Below, one piece after another: positions 44,076-52,817 of a stretch of DNA of 64,000 bases. The notes beneath the pieces are model-generated. The model worked only from the letters and a program-made list of their open reading frames with translations. It did not search any database and was not told the origin of the DNA. The translations under genes were made by a program, and so were the position numbers. Numbering within the stretch: position 1 is the stretch's first letter; every line of letters starts with the position of its first letter. Origin of the DNA: Alcanivoracaceae bacterium (GTDB lineage: Bacteria > Pseudomonadota > Gammaproteobacteria > Pseudomonadales > Alcanivoracaceae); the NCBI GenBank assembly GCA_029212745.1, contig JARGOL010000002.1:408316-472315 (forward strand), in the 5' to 3' direction.

Positions 44076-45299
44076 ATGAACCGGTTATTTACCGGCATGA
44101 TACTGCTCGCCCTGGTGGCGGCGCTGGGCGGCACGCTATTTGGTGGCGCCGATCTTCTGACAACCACCTCGTCGGCAATGTTCCGCAGCGCCGAGCTGGC
44201 TGTCGAGGTCAGCCTCGGCCTGATCGGCGTGCTCACGCTCTGGTCAGGCCTGTTCCTGGTGGCGGAGCGCAGTGGACTGACTGACCGCCTGGCGCGCCTG
44301 CTGACACCGCTGATGACGCGCCTGATGCCGGGCACGGCGTCACATCCACAGAGCATCGGCCCGGTGACGCTGAACATGTCCGCCAATATGCTCGGGCTCG
44401 ACAATGCCGCCACACCACTGGGGCTGAAAGCGATGGAGTCGCTGGAGCGACACAATCCGCGCCCCGGGACGGCCAGCAACGACCAGATCATGTTCCTGGT
44501 GCTGAACACCTCATCGGTAACCCTGGTGCCGGTTACCGTGTTCATGTACCGGGCCCAGCAGGGCGCTGCCGATCCGGCCGACATCTACCTGCCGCTCCTG
44601 ATGAGCACCACCGTATCGACGTTTTTTGGCGTCTGGTTCACCGCGCGCCGCCAGGGTATCAGCCTGCGCCAGCCACTGATCGTCGCGGTCGCACTTGTCT
44701 GGCTGGCGTTGCTGGGCATTCTCGCCGGCGCTGTATCGGTGCTCGACAGTGACCGGGCGGCGGCACTGTCGAGCCTGACCGGCAATGGCCTGCTGCTTGC
44801 CGTCGTGGCGGCATTCCTGTTGGCCGGCCTGCGGGCGGGGCAGGACGTCTACAGTACCTTCATCGAGGGGGCCCGGGAGGGCTTCCACATGGCCGTGCGC
44901 ATCATTCCGTACCTGGTTGCCATGCTGGTGGCCATCGGCATGCTGCGGGCCGCGGGGGTGCTGGACCTGCTGCTCGAGGCTATACGCACGGCGGTTGCTT
45001 TTACGGGTGCAGATACCCGTTTTGTCGATGCCTTGCCGGTGGCCTTCCTGAAACCGCTCAGTGGCAGTGGCGCCCGGGCGATGATGCTTGAAGTGATGCA
45101 GACCCACGGGGTCGATTCACTGGCAGGTCGCATGGCCGCGGTCATGCAGGGCAGCACGGAAACCACCTTTTACGTGCTCGCGGTCTACTTCGGCAGTACC
45201 GGCATCAATCGCGTGCGCCATGCGATCAGCTGTGGCGTGGCCGCCGACCTTGCAGGACTGGTGACGGCAGTACTGGTCAGCTATCTGTTTTTCGGCTGA
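44076..45299 (+). CDS. SpmA-SpmB-like fused nucleoside-recognition membrane protein
   Basis: The 407-aa protein has about ten membrane helices in two related halves. The first half resembles SpmA (LGLDNAATPLGLKAMESL) and the second SpmB (FLKPLSGSGARAMMLEVM, MQGSTETTFYVLAVYFGS). In Bacillus these are separate genes for spore core dehydration; fused versions occur in many non-sporulating Gram-negatives and their function is unknown. The gene is divergent from prc across ~105 bp. A separate 103-bp gap precedes the next gene on the same strand. Confidence 0.85.
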   Translation: MNRLFTGMILLALVAALGGTLFGGADLLTTTSSAMFRSAELAVEVSLGLIGVLTLWSGLFLVAERSGLTDRLARLLTPLMTRLMPGTASHPQSIGPVTLNMSANMLGLDNAATPLGLKAMESLERHNPRPGTASNDQIMFLVLNTSSVTLVPVTVFMYRAQQGAADPADIYLPLLMSTTVSTFFGVWFTARRQGISLRQPLIVAVALVWLALLGILAGAVSVLDSDRAAALSSLTGNGLLLAVVAAFLLAGLRAGQDVYSTFIEGAREGFHMAVRIIPYLVAMLVAIGMLRAAGVLDLLLEAIRTAVAFTGADTRFVDALPVAFLKPLSGSGARAMMLEVMQTHGVDSLAGRMAAVMQGSTETTFYVLAVYFGSTGINRVRHAISCGVAADLAGLVTAVLVSYLFFG

Positions 45300-45402
45300 A
45301 CGATAGCATTGACCAATGTTATGATTAGGGCACCATGGTCAGGTAAGCTGGTCATTCAAAAGGATTTCAGCCGCGACGGGCCCCTTGCCGGCTGTTTGGA
45401 AA

Positions 45403-48400
45403 ATGACAAAAATGAATAAACGCGCTCACATTCGTCGACCCGTCACCATGCCCGTGCGCTTGGCCATAGACAGCATCGGTGACGTGGAGGCCACGGTTCA
45501 GGACTTTTGTCTCGGCGGCATGCTGGTGCAACTCAGCGCTGTCAATGCCCGTTACGCAGCGGCGCTGGCCGTAGGCGATGCCGTGGTCGTACTGGTCAAG
45601 GTGGCGGGCATGCGGGGTGAGCGTGAAGTGCGCCTGAGCGCCCGTATCGCCCGCAATCAGGGTGATCATCTGGGTATTTCCTTCCAGGATCCCGATGCCA
45701 CTGCGCTTCTGGCGGTACAGAACCACGTGCGTGAACTGCGCGAGCGCGATGCCGAAGAGGGCGCCCAGCCGCCTGCAGACAACAGTGCCCAGGCCGAACG
45801 CGGGCTGGCTGTCATTCGCCAGGTGGTGGACGGGTTTGCTGTCGCCCACATGGAAAAGTTCTTTCCGGATGCCCACGAGGCCCTGCTGGAAGCGGCTGAA
45901 ACGGCGCACACCAACCAGGCCCAGCAGCCCTATTTCGAAGCGGGCAAGACATTGAAGGCACAGCACGAGTCGCTGTCGCGAAACTTCCTGCAAAACCTGC
46001 ATGCCACCCTTGAAAAGGTGGTCAATGGCGAAATGCTTGCCGATGACGGCATGAAGGGCGGCGGTGACAGTCGACTCTCCCTGGTCGACAAGGACAGCTT
46101 TGAAGACTGGCTGACGCTGAAGGTGATGGCGTCGCGGGCCGAGGGCAAGTTCCATGAGGAACTGCTGCACCTGCAGTTGCGACTGGACCAGCTGTTCGGT
46201 ATCTCCCTGAGCGCGCGGCGTAACCCCCTGCACCCGGCGGTCATTTGCTCGGCCTTCGGTGATGCCCTTCGGCGTCTGCCCCTGCGCGCCAAGACCGACA
46301 AGGTCATCCTCTCTGCCTTCGACGAGGCCGTCGTCAACCACCTGGACACGCTCTACAAGCAGGCCAATGAGTTGCTGGCCGAAGAGGGCGTGCTGGCCGA
46401 CCTGGATGTGGCGCGCTATATCAGTGAGCGATTTGGCTACGCCACACAGCCTGCCGAGCTGCCGGAGACCGCCGCCGAGGCGCCACCAGCCGCTGGTACC
46501 ACCAGGCCAGGGCCGGGAGCGCCCGCCCGTGACGCCGGCCCGGCCCAGTCGGCGCCGGCTGCCAGCGAGCCAACGCTATCCGCTGATGCCGAACCAGCAG
46601 CGACAGCACCGGCGCAGGCTGGTGAGGCGGCTGAACAACCGTCGGCACCGTCCGTGCCGGCGCACCGGCCCGCCAACCGCGGTGCCAGCCTGGCCTCACG
46701 CCAGTTTGCCCTGCAACAACACATTGCCCGGCATGCCTACGATACAGTGCAGAAGCTTCTCAGCGTCAAGGCCATGCAGGCTGCCCAGGCGCGAAGCCAG
46801 GCGCAGGACGAGGCCGGTGCCGCGGATGCCGCCATTCCAACCCTGACGGCAGCCGATGTGGACGCCCCGCTGGCACAGTTGCAGGCCGCCGGCGGCGGTG
46901 CGCCCGATGTGCCACTGGAGACACGCATTGCCGAGGCGGTGCAGGGCGACGGCGAAGCAACACAGCTGGGCAGTGAACTGCGGGCGGCGATAGAACTGAT
47001 CCACCACCTGTTCCAGGGCATGGTCAGCAACCCGGCGCTGAGCGAACTGACGCGCACCTCCATCAGCCGGCTGGAAGTGCCGTTCCTGCGCCTGCTGCTG
47101 ACCGATGATTCGTTCCTGGCCCAGGAGCATCACCCGGCACGCCAGGTCCTCAACCGGATGGCCCACCTGGGTGTACGCGGCACCGCCAACCTGGAGCAGC
47201 ACGAACAGGCGATCAGTCAGGAAGTGGACGACATCCTTTCGTCAGAATCCAATGATATCAATACGTTCCGCTCATCTCTTGAGAAACTGGATGATCTGCG
47301 GAGCCGTCAGGAAAGCCTCTACATCCGTAACCTGAAACGGGTTACGGAGGCGTGCGAGGGCAAGCAGAAGCTGGTCCAGGCCCGACGTGAAGTGAACAAG
47401 GCGCTGGAGCGACGCATCGGCGGCAAGCAGGTGCCCCGCGCGGTGCTCGGCCTTATAGACGCCGGCTGGCGCCAGCTGCTGACCCAGATCCTCCTGCGCC
47501 ACGGACGTGACAGCAAGGAATGGCACCAGAACCTGGGCATTATTGACCGCCTGATCACGGCCGCCACCAAGGTGCCGCCCCAGTCCGAGCTGTCCGACGT
47601 CCTGGCGGGCATCAAGCAGGGCCTGGGCGAAGTGGACCCGTCCCAGATACAGAACGCGCGGCTGATCGGCGACCTGCGTGACCTGCTGTCCATCAAGGTG
47701 CGCCGGCACCAGGATCCGGCGCTGGTGGATGTGCCCGTGGGGGCTGTGGATGAGGAGGGCGAACATGAGGCCCGCAACGAAATTCATGCCCGCTGGATGA
47801 AACGGGCGCGCCGTCATGGCCCCGGCGACTGGTTCACCGCCCACCAGGATGGCGACGAGACGTCACTGAAGCTGGCCTGGGTGGATGGCGAGGGCACCAC
47901 CTTCGTGTTCGTCAATCACCAGGGCATGAAGATTCTCGAGTACTCCCTGGAGGACTTTGCCGACCACCTGTCCAACGGCACCCTGGTGCCCCTGGACAGC
48001 CTTGAGGCCCCGGCGGTGGACCGTGGCCTTGAGCACATGGTCCAGCGGGTCTATGACCAGATGAGCCACCAGGCCACCCATGACGAGCTGTCCGGGCTGC
48101 TCAACCGGCGTGAATTCGAGCGCCGGCTGCGTGTCGGGCTGAGTGAGCCCAGCGAGCATGGCAGCTCACTGATTCACATGGACCTGGATCAGTTCAAGGT
48201 CATCAACAACATGAGCGGCCCCGAAGCCGGCGACGAGATGATCCGCCAGGTGGCCAACCTGCTGCATGAACTGTTTCCCGGCGCGCTGGTGGCGCGCATG
48301 GGTGGCGACGAGTTTGCCATCTGGTTGAATGATGTCTCTGAAGAAGCCGGCATCCGGGCTGCAGACACGGTGCTTGAGCGAATCGGGGCGCAGCGTTTCA

Positions 48401-49353
48401 TCTGTGGCGGCCGACCACAGAGCATCAGCGCCAGTTTCGGCGTCGCCCACCGCAAGAGCCCGGAGATCACTGCGGCTGAGCTCACCCGCAGTGCCGACAC
48501 CGCCTGCCATGCGGCCAAGGAAGCCGGGCGCAACCGGGTCCAGCATTACCGCGCCGATGACAAGGAGCTGATGCGCCGGGACGACATCATGGCCTGGGTA
48601 ACCCGTCTCAATGACGCCATGGATGAAAACCGGGTGGTATTGCGTTGCCAGCGGATCGAACGCACCGATGCCAGTGGCAAGCCGTCTTACGAGGTCCTGA
48701 TTGCGATCACCGGTGACGAGGGTGAAATGATCGCGCCGTCCGAATTCCTGCGCGCGGCGGAGCAGTACAACCGCATGCACACCCTGGACCGCTGGGTGCT
48801 GGGCAACGTGTTCCGCTGGATGCATGCCAACAGTGCCGTGGTCCAGCAGCTCGATCACCTGTCCATCAATCTCTCCGGGCACAGCATGAACGACGCCAAC
48901 CTGGGCGAGTACCTGTTTGACCTGTTCGAGCGCTACCCGGTGCCGCGAGATCGCCTGTGTTTCGAGGTCACGGAAACGGCAGCCATTGCCAATCTGGAAG
49001 ACGCCATTGATTTCATCACCGAGCTGCAGGACATGGGATGCCGTTTCAGTCTCGACGACTTTGGCTCGGGCCTGGCCTCCTACGGTCACCTGAAGAGCCT
49101 GCCGGTGGACTACATCAAGATCGACGGCAGTTTCATCCGCAACGTCGCCAATGACGATGCCGACCTCGCCCTGGTGCGCTCCATCAACGAGATGGGACAC
49201 CTGATGGGCAAGCAGACCATTGCGGAATACGTGGAAAACGACGAGATTCGCGACTGCATGGCACAGATTGGTGTCGACTACGTGCAGGGCTATGGCGTTG
49301 AGAAGCCGCGACCGCTGGACACGCTGGTCACGGACCTGGCCGCACCAGCCTGA
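45403..49353 (+). CDS. PilZ-like/DUF1631/GGDEF/EAL multidomain c-di-GMP protein
   Basis: The 1316-aa protein has an N-terminal PilZ-like segment (~1-100; RAHIR as RxxxR, then DFCLGG, where Cys replaces the usual Ser). A very long helical DUF1631 region (~110-800) has a Pro/Ala-rich linker at ~350-430. A GGDEF domain (~885-1050) has the intact signature MGGDEF. An EAL domain (~1055-1310) has EVL in place of EAL (SYEVLIA), but keeps the DDFGSG loop and the E of FEVTET. It may make, break or only sense c-di-GMP. The start ATG 45403 has GGA close upstream; TTG 45385 is less likely. The 3' end overlaps alkB by 26 bp. Confidence 0.87.
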   Translation: MTKMNKRAHIRRPVTMPVRLAIDSIGDVEATVQDFCLGGMLVQLSAVNARYAAALAVGDAVVVLVKVAGMRGEREVRLSARIARNQGDHLGISFQDPDATALLAVQNHVRELRERDAEEGAQPPADNSAQAERGLAVIRQVVDGFAVAHMEKFFPDAHEALLEAAETAHTNQAQQPYFEAGKTLKAQHESLSRNFLQNLHATLEKVVNGEMLADDGMKGGGDSRLSLVDKDSFEDWLTLKVMASRAEGKFHEELLHLQLRLDQLFGISLSARRNPLHPAVICSAFGDALRRLPLRAKTDKVILSAFDEAVVNHLDTLYKQANELLAEEGVLADLDVARYISERFGYATQPAELPETAAEAPPAAGTTRPGPGAPARDAGPAQSAPAASEPTLSADAEPAATAPAQAGEAAEQPSAPSVPAHRPANRGASLASRQFALQQHIARHAYDTVQKLLSVKAMQAAQARSQAQDEAGAADAAIPTLTAADVDAPLAQLQAAGGGAPDVPLETRIAEAVQGDGEATQLGSELRAAIELIHHLFQGMVSNPALSELTRTSISRLEVPFLRLLLTDDSFLAQEHHPARQVLNRMAHLGVRGTANLEQHEQAISQEVDDILSSESNDINTFRSSLEKLDDLRSRQESLYIRNLKRVTEACEGKQKLVQARREVNKALERRIGGKQVPRAVLGLIDAGWRQLLTQILLRHGRDSKEWHQNLGIIDRLITAATKVPPQSELSDVLAGIKQGLGEVDPSQIQNARLIGDLRDLLSIKVRRHQDPALVDVPVGAVDEEGEHEARNEIHARWMKRARRHGPGDWFTAHQDGDETSLKLAWVDGEGTTFVFVNHQGMKILEYSLEDFADHLSNGTLVPLDSLEAPAVDRGLEHMVQRVYDQMSHQATHDELSGLLNRREFERRLRVGLSEPSEHGSSLIHMDLDQFKVINNMSGPEAGDEMIRQVANLLHELFPGALVARMGGDEFAIWLNDVSEEAGIRAADTVLERIGAQRFICGGRPQSISASFGVAHRKSPEITAAELTRSADTACHAAKEAGRNRVQHYRADDKELMRRDDIMAWVTRLNDAMDENRVVLRCQRIERTDASGKPSYEVLIAITGDEGEMIAPSEFLRAAEQYNRMHTLDRWVLGNVFRWMHANSAVVQQLDHLSINLSGHSMNDANLGEYLFDLFERYPVPRDRLCFEVTETAAIANLEDAIDFITELQDMGCRFSLDDFGSGLASYGHLKSLPVDYIKIDGSFIRNVANDDADLALVRSINEMGHLMGKQTIAEYVENDEIRDCMAQIGVDYVQGYGVEKPRPLDTLVTDLAAPA

Positions 49354-49972
49354 AGGTCAGGTTGATGCGCCAGTCATGCACTTTTCGTGAGCGCGGCAGG
49401 GCGTGCTGCCAGCCTTCCTGGACCCCGGGAGACATCAGTAACAGCTGGTCATGGGCCAGCTGCAGTTCATGCCGGCGGTTGAGGCTATCGCGGCTGCGCA
49501 GGCAGAAACGGCGGCTGCAGCCAAGACTGTAGGACGCAATCCAGGGCTCAGGGCCCAGCTCATCCTCATCATCACTGTGCCAGCCCATGGCATCGCTGCC
49601 GTCACGGTAAAGATTCAGCAGTACGCTGTTGAAACGTGTGTTGCACATCGCTTCCACCTTGCGCCGCAGCTCCGCCACGCCCGGGTGCCAGGGCTCTGGC
49701 TCCAGCTGCAGGCCGGAATAGCGGTAGCGCGCGCCGGGATCACCCATCCACACCTGCAGGCGAGGCACGGTATGCCACTTGCCGAACAGGTGAATGCGCG
49801 GCTGCTCCCAGGCAAGATCCTTGTGCAGACTGGCGGCCAGCTGCGTGGCCGCCGGCTCGCCCAGTACCGCCGGCCAGACCGTCAATGACCCGGGCTTCAA
49901 GTGCGTCTCCAGCGCCTGCAACTTGCCTGGTGTAGCCGGAAACAAGGGTTGCTGGCCGCCGGTGTCAGCCAT
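49328..49972 (-). CDS. alkB: AlkB-type alpha-ketoglutarate-dependent dioxygenase
   Basis: The 214-aa protein belongs to the Fe(II)/2-oxoglutarate oxygenases that repair alkylated bases by oxidative demethylation. The iron triad and the 2OG-binding arginine are visible: HSD in MGWHSDDEDE, His in WQHALP, and RINLTFR at the end. The substrate-side SLGCSRRFCLR is typical of the AlkB family (ABH2-like short form). I used the ATG at 49972 (MADTGG), which overlaps the upstream hydrolase stop by eight bases. ATG at 49993 is also possible. The gene ends inside the convergent GGDEF/EAL gene. Confidence 0.9.
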   Translation of the reverse strand: MADTGGQQPLFPATPGKLQALETHLKPGSLTVWPAVLGEPAATQLAASLHKDLAWEQPRIHLFGKWHTVPRLQVWMGDPGARYRYSGLQLEPEPWHPGVAELRRKVEAMCNTRFNSVLLNLYRDGSDAMGWHSDDEDELGPEPWIASYSLGCSRRFCLRSRDSLNRRHELQLAHDQLLLMSPGVQEGWQHALPRSRKVHDWRINLTFRLVRPGP

Positions 49973-50816
49973 GCTTGAGCCGATAACAACCATCCTCGGG
50001 TGACTCTGCCCGACCATCCTCCACCAGCTTGATCAGGTGGGCATGCAGGGAAAACTCGGCAACCGGATGCAGGAAGGCGGGGACGTCCTGGTAAACCTGT
50101 GCGACCAGGTCTGCCGGCGTACACACGGATGTGCGGGAAAGCGCATCAAGCACCTTGTCCTCACGCTGGAGACGGTGCGCAATAGTGCTGGCAATGGCCT
50201 GGGCAGGATCGGCAATCAGGTCACCGTGGCCTGGGGCAATGGCACGGAGGGTTTCGCCCTGCAATTTGCGCAGGGAATCCAGGTAGGCACTCATGGAGCC
50301 CGCAGGCGGCGCAATCACCACCGTGGAGCCATTGATCAGGTGGTCACCGCTGAACAGCAGCCCTTCCTGCTGATGCAGGAAGCACAGGTGGTTGCTGACA
50401 TGGCCAGGCGTTGCGATCACCTTGAGGGCAGCGCCGCCAAGATCCAGCACCTGGCCGTCAACGAGCACCTCGTCAGGCTGCCAGCTGTGATCCTGAAGGG
50501 CGTCATCCAGCGGCGCCGGGCCGAGGACCCTGACCGGAAACCGCTCCTTCACCAGTGCGGTGCAGGGGGAGTGATCGCGATGGGTGTGGGTGCACAGCAC
50601 AGCGGTCACCGGGCGACCGATCTCGGCACTGGCAGCGGCCAGGTTATCCACATGGCGGCTGTCTTCCGGGCCCGGATCGAGCACCCAGAGGCCATCGCCA
50701 GCGGCGATCAGGTAGGTATTGGTCCCGGGGCCGCTCATCATGCCCGGGTTCAGTGCCAGAAGCCGCCAGATGCCGCTGCCAACCGGTACCGCCTTGCCGG
50801 GCGTCAATGCAAACAT
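49965..50816 (-). CDS. Metallo-beta-lactamase-fold hydrolase (LACTB2-like)
   Basis: The 283-aa protein has the MBL fold with metal ligands THTHRDHS, GHVSNHL (ATPGHVSNH), FSGDHL and PGHGDLI. A C-terminal winged-helix-like ~70 residues (KVLDALSRTSVCTPADLVAQVYQDVP) matches the LACTB2/RNase-like branch. Proposed activities in this group include RNA cleavage and thioester hydrolysis. It is in a coupled pair with alkB. An RNA role would fit with repair of alkylated nucleic acid, but this is inference. Confidence 0.85.
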   Translation of the reverse strand: MFALTPGKAVPVGSGIWRLLALNPGMMSGPGTNTYLIAAGDGLWVLDPGPEDSRHVDNLAAASAEIGRPVTAVLCTHTHRDHSPCTALVKERFPVRVLGPAPLDDALQDHSWQPDEVLVDGQVLDLGGAALKVIATPGHVSNHLCFLHQQEGLLFSGDHLINGSTVVIAPPAGSMSAYLDSLRKLQGETLRAIAPGHGDLIADPAQAIASTIAHRLQREDKVLDALSRTSVCTPADLVAQVYQDVPAFLHPVAEFSLHAHLIKLVEDGRAESPEDGCYRLKHG

Positions 50817-50889
50817 GGGAAGCCTCCGTCAGCAGATGGTGTGTCGTCGCAGGCAAGGGTAGTGGCTGGCACCCTGTATTGCCATGGCA

Positions 50890-51378
50890 TCAACGGTACA
50901 CCTGCACCTGCTCGACAGTAACCTGCCAGACCGGCTCCAGACCGTCAGGCAGGGGCGGATAGGGCAGGATACGGTTGAACGGGTAGCTGCCGCCTGGCGG
51001 CAGGTGCATGGGCATGTCCACGCGGTTGTTACCCCATTCCTCACAGGCGCCGTCTTCCAGCGGCGGCATGCAGCCGAGCAGCTGTACGTCGAACACCATC
51101 TGGCGGGTGTTTGCTTCGCCATGATTGCTGGCCACCAGCTCCAACCGGTAGCCCACCTCCACACGGTGCGCAGCGCGCACCGCCACGCTGACAGAATCAG
51201 GCGCGGCGAGAGCAGGGGGACGGACCAGCTGGAATACCATGGCGGCCAGCCCCACCAGGGCCAGAACGGCAATGCTGGCGCTGACCCGGACAAACAGCCG
51301 GTGACCGACACGATGACTGGCTACCAGTGCGGTAATGGCGGCAAACAGAACAGCCAGTGCGACAAGTATCTGGAACAT
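50890..51378 (-). CDS. Small membrane-anchored protein of unknown function
   Basis: The 162-aa protein starts at ATG 51378 with GAGGAG nine bases upstream. It has two helices near the N-terminus (FQILVALAVLFAAITALVA and IAVLALVGLAAMVFQLV) and a ~100-residue soluble domain rich in beta strands. The domain contains two cysteines in LLGCMPPLEDGACEEWG that could form a disulfide if periplasmic. I do not recognise the family. The gene lies 73 bp upstream of the MBL-fold gene on the same strand. Confidence 0.65.
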   Translation of the reverse strand: MFQILVALAVLFAAITALVASHRVGHRLFVRVSASIAVLALVGLAAMVFQLVRPPALAAPDSVSVAVRAAHRVEVGYRLELVASNHGEANTRQMVFDVQLLGCMPPLEDGACEEWGNNRVDMPMHLPPGGSYPFNRILPYPPLPDGLEPVWQVTVEQVQVYR

Positions 51379-51553
51379 GGTGGTAACTCCTCGCGCAAAG
51401 CGGTCACGCCCGCGTTGCGGTATCACCGGCACGCTGGACAAGCGCGTACTGTCCCGCGCTTCACACCGGGCTATGGTAGCATTTTCTCCCGTGAGGCTGG
51501 CGTAGCCAATTCGTGGCCGTGCTCCGGCGCAGAACAGTTTATCTGGAGGTTTT

Positions 51554-52342
51554 ATGTTGCTGCTGATTTCTCCCGCCAAGACGCTGGATTACGACAGCGA
51601 GATGCCGAAGGCGCGGAGCACACAACCGCGTCTGCTGGACGACAGCGAAGTACTGATTGACGATTTGCGCCAACTCTCACCGGCCGCTGTCAGCAGCCTC
51701 ATGGGCATCAGCGAGAAGCTTGGCAAACTCAATGCAGACCGGTTCCGGCAATGGCAGCGCCCGTTCGACAGCAGCAATGCGCGCCCGGCGCTGTTCGCGT
51801 TCAAGGGAGACGTGTACACCGGGCTGGACGCCTATGCGCTGGACGGAAATACCTTGTCTGAGGCACAGAAACACCTGCGCATCCTGTCCGGGCTTTATGG
51901 CGTGCTGCGCCCCCTGGACCTGATGCAGCCCTACCGCCTGGAAATGGGCACGCGTTTTGGCAACCCGCGCGGCAAGGACCTGTATGCGTTCTGGAAGGAC
52001 ACGGTGACGCCTGTGCTGCGCAAGGACCTCAAGGCATCCGGCTCGGACGTGGTCGTCAACCTGGCCTCCAACGAGTACTTCAAGGCGGTGGACACAAAGG
52101 CGCTGGGCGCACGTATCGTCACGCCGGTGTTCCAGGACGAGAAGAACGGCAAGTACAAGATCATCAGTTTTTATGCCAAGAAGGCCAGGGGGCTGATGGC
52201 CGCCTGGATCCTGCAGAACAGGGTCTATGACGTGGACGGGCTGAGTCGCTTCAATGTGGCCGGCTACCGTTTTTCCGCGGCCGACTCGCAGGGCGACACG
52301 CTGGTTTTCCGGCGCACCGAGAAGGCTGCCAGTGCCGCCTGA
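51554..52342 (+). CDS. yaaA: Peroxide stress resistance protein YaaA
   Basis: The 262-aa cytoplasmic protein of the YaaA/DUF328 family starts MLLLISPAKTLDYDSE, the family signature. Other conserved blocks are ALFAFKGDVYTGLDA, LRILSGLYGVLRPLDLMQPYRLEMG and INLASNEYFKAVD seen here as NLASNEYFKAVDTK. E. coli YaaA lowers free iron during peroxide stress, is induced by OxyR and binds DNA. The ATG is preceded by TGGAGG. Length matches (258 in E. coli). TTCACA and TATGGTAG upstream may form the promoter. Confidence 0.96.
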   Translation: MLLLISPAKTLDYDSEMPKARSTQPRLLDDSEVLIDDLRQLSPAAVSSLMGISEKLGKLNADRFRQWQRPFDSSNARPALFAFKGDVYTGLDAYALDGNTLSEAQKHLRILSGLYGVLRPLDLMQPYRLEMGTRFGNPRGKDLYAFWKDTVTPVLRKDLKASGSDVVVNLASNEYFKAVDTKALGARIVTPVFQDEKNGKYKIISFYAKKARGLMAAWILQNRVYDVDGLSRFNVAGYRFSAADSQGDTLVFRRTEKAASAA

Positions 52343-52370
52343 ACCGCTCCGGCAAAGCGGTTGGGACGCA

Positions 52371-52394
52371 AAAAAAGGGGCCAACGGCCCCTTT
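52371..52394. terminator. Bidirectional terminator between yaaA and the coiled-coil gene
   Basis: GGGGCC (52377-52382), loop AAC and GGCCCC (52386-52391) are flanked by an A-run and TTT. The A-run makes it stronger for the minus-strand gene. Confidence 0.75.
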
Positions 52395-52419
52395 CATGCG
52401 TCGACGTCAACCCGGACCG

Positions 52420-52722
52420 TCAGTCCTTGTCGTCGTCTTCGAATTCGCTACGGGCGGCGAAGAAGCCGGTTTTCAGGCCGTCCCAGGCAATTTCGATACC
52501 ATCTTTCAAGTCTTCCAGCGCACGTTCCGAGGACTCTTCCAGTTCCTTGAGCTTGTGCTCCAGCTCGCTGCGGCTACGTTTGAAATCGCTGATGCGCTCG
52601 CGCGCCTTGTCCTGCAGGTCATGGCCAAGATCCGCCACTCGGTGCTCAAAACGATCCAGCTGATAATCCCAGTCTTCCAGCTGTTGGCGGATACGCTCGG
52701 CAAACCCTTTCTCTGATGACAT
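52420..52722 (-). CDS. Small acidic coiled-coil protein, probably oxygen-regulated
   Basis: The 100-aa protein is almost entirely helical, with heptad pattern (residues ~10-90), and is highly charged, ending FEDDDKD. It is reminiscent of phasin-like or apolipophorin-like stress proteins but has no assignable family. The ATG at 52722 has AAGGAG seven bases upstream; a longer reading to 52755 is not supported. A near-perfect FNR/ANR site and a GATAAT -10 lie 50-95 bases upstream, inside the end of uspE, which predicts induction at low oxygen. The gene is followed by a terminator. Confidence 0.75.
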   Translation of the reverse strand: MSSEKGFAERIRQQLEDWDYQLDRFEHRVADLGHDLQDKARERISDFKRSRSELEHKLKELEESSERALEDLKDGIEIAWDGLKTGFFAARSEFEDDDKD

Positions 52723-52776
52723 GTTCCACTCCTTGTTTGGCGCTCCGCACGGCACATTGCCGCCCGGGCTCTGGAA

Positions 52777-52817
52777 ATTATCGGCGTTTCATTCTGGCAG
52801 TGATTGACCTGCATCAA
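52777..52817 (-). promoter_or_regulatory. FNR/ANR-dependent promoter of the coiled-coil gene
   Basis: On the minus strand, TTGATGCAGGTCAA (52804-52817) matches TTGATnnnnATCAA with one mismatch. GATAAT (52777-52782) lies with its centre 31 bases downstream of the site centre, close to the -41.5 class II geometry. The site overlaps the last codons of uspE. Confidence 0.6.
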
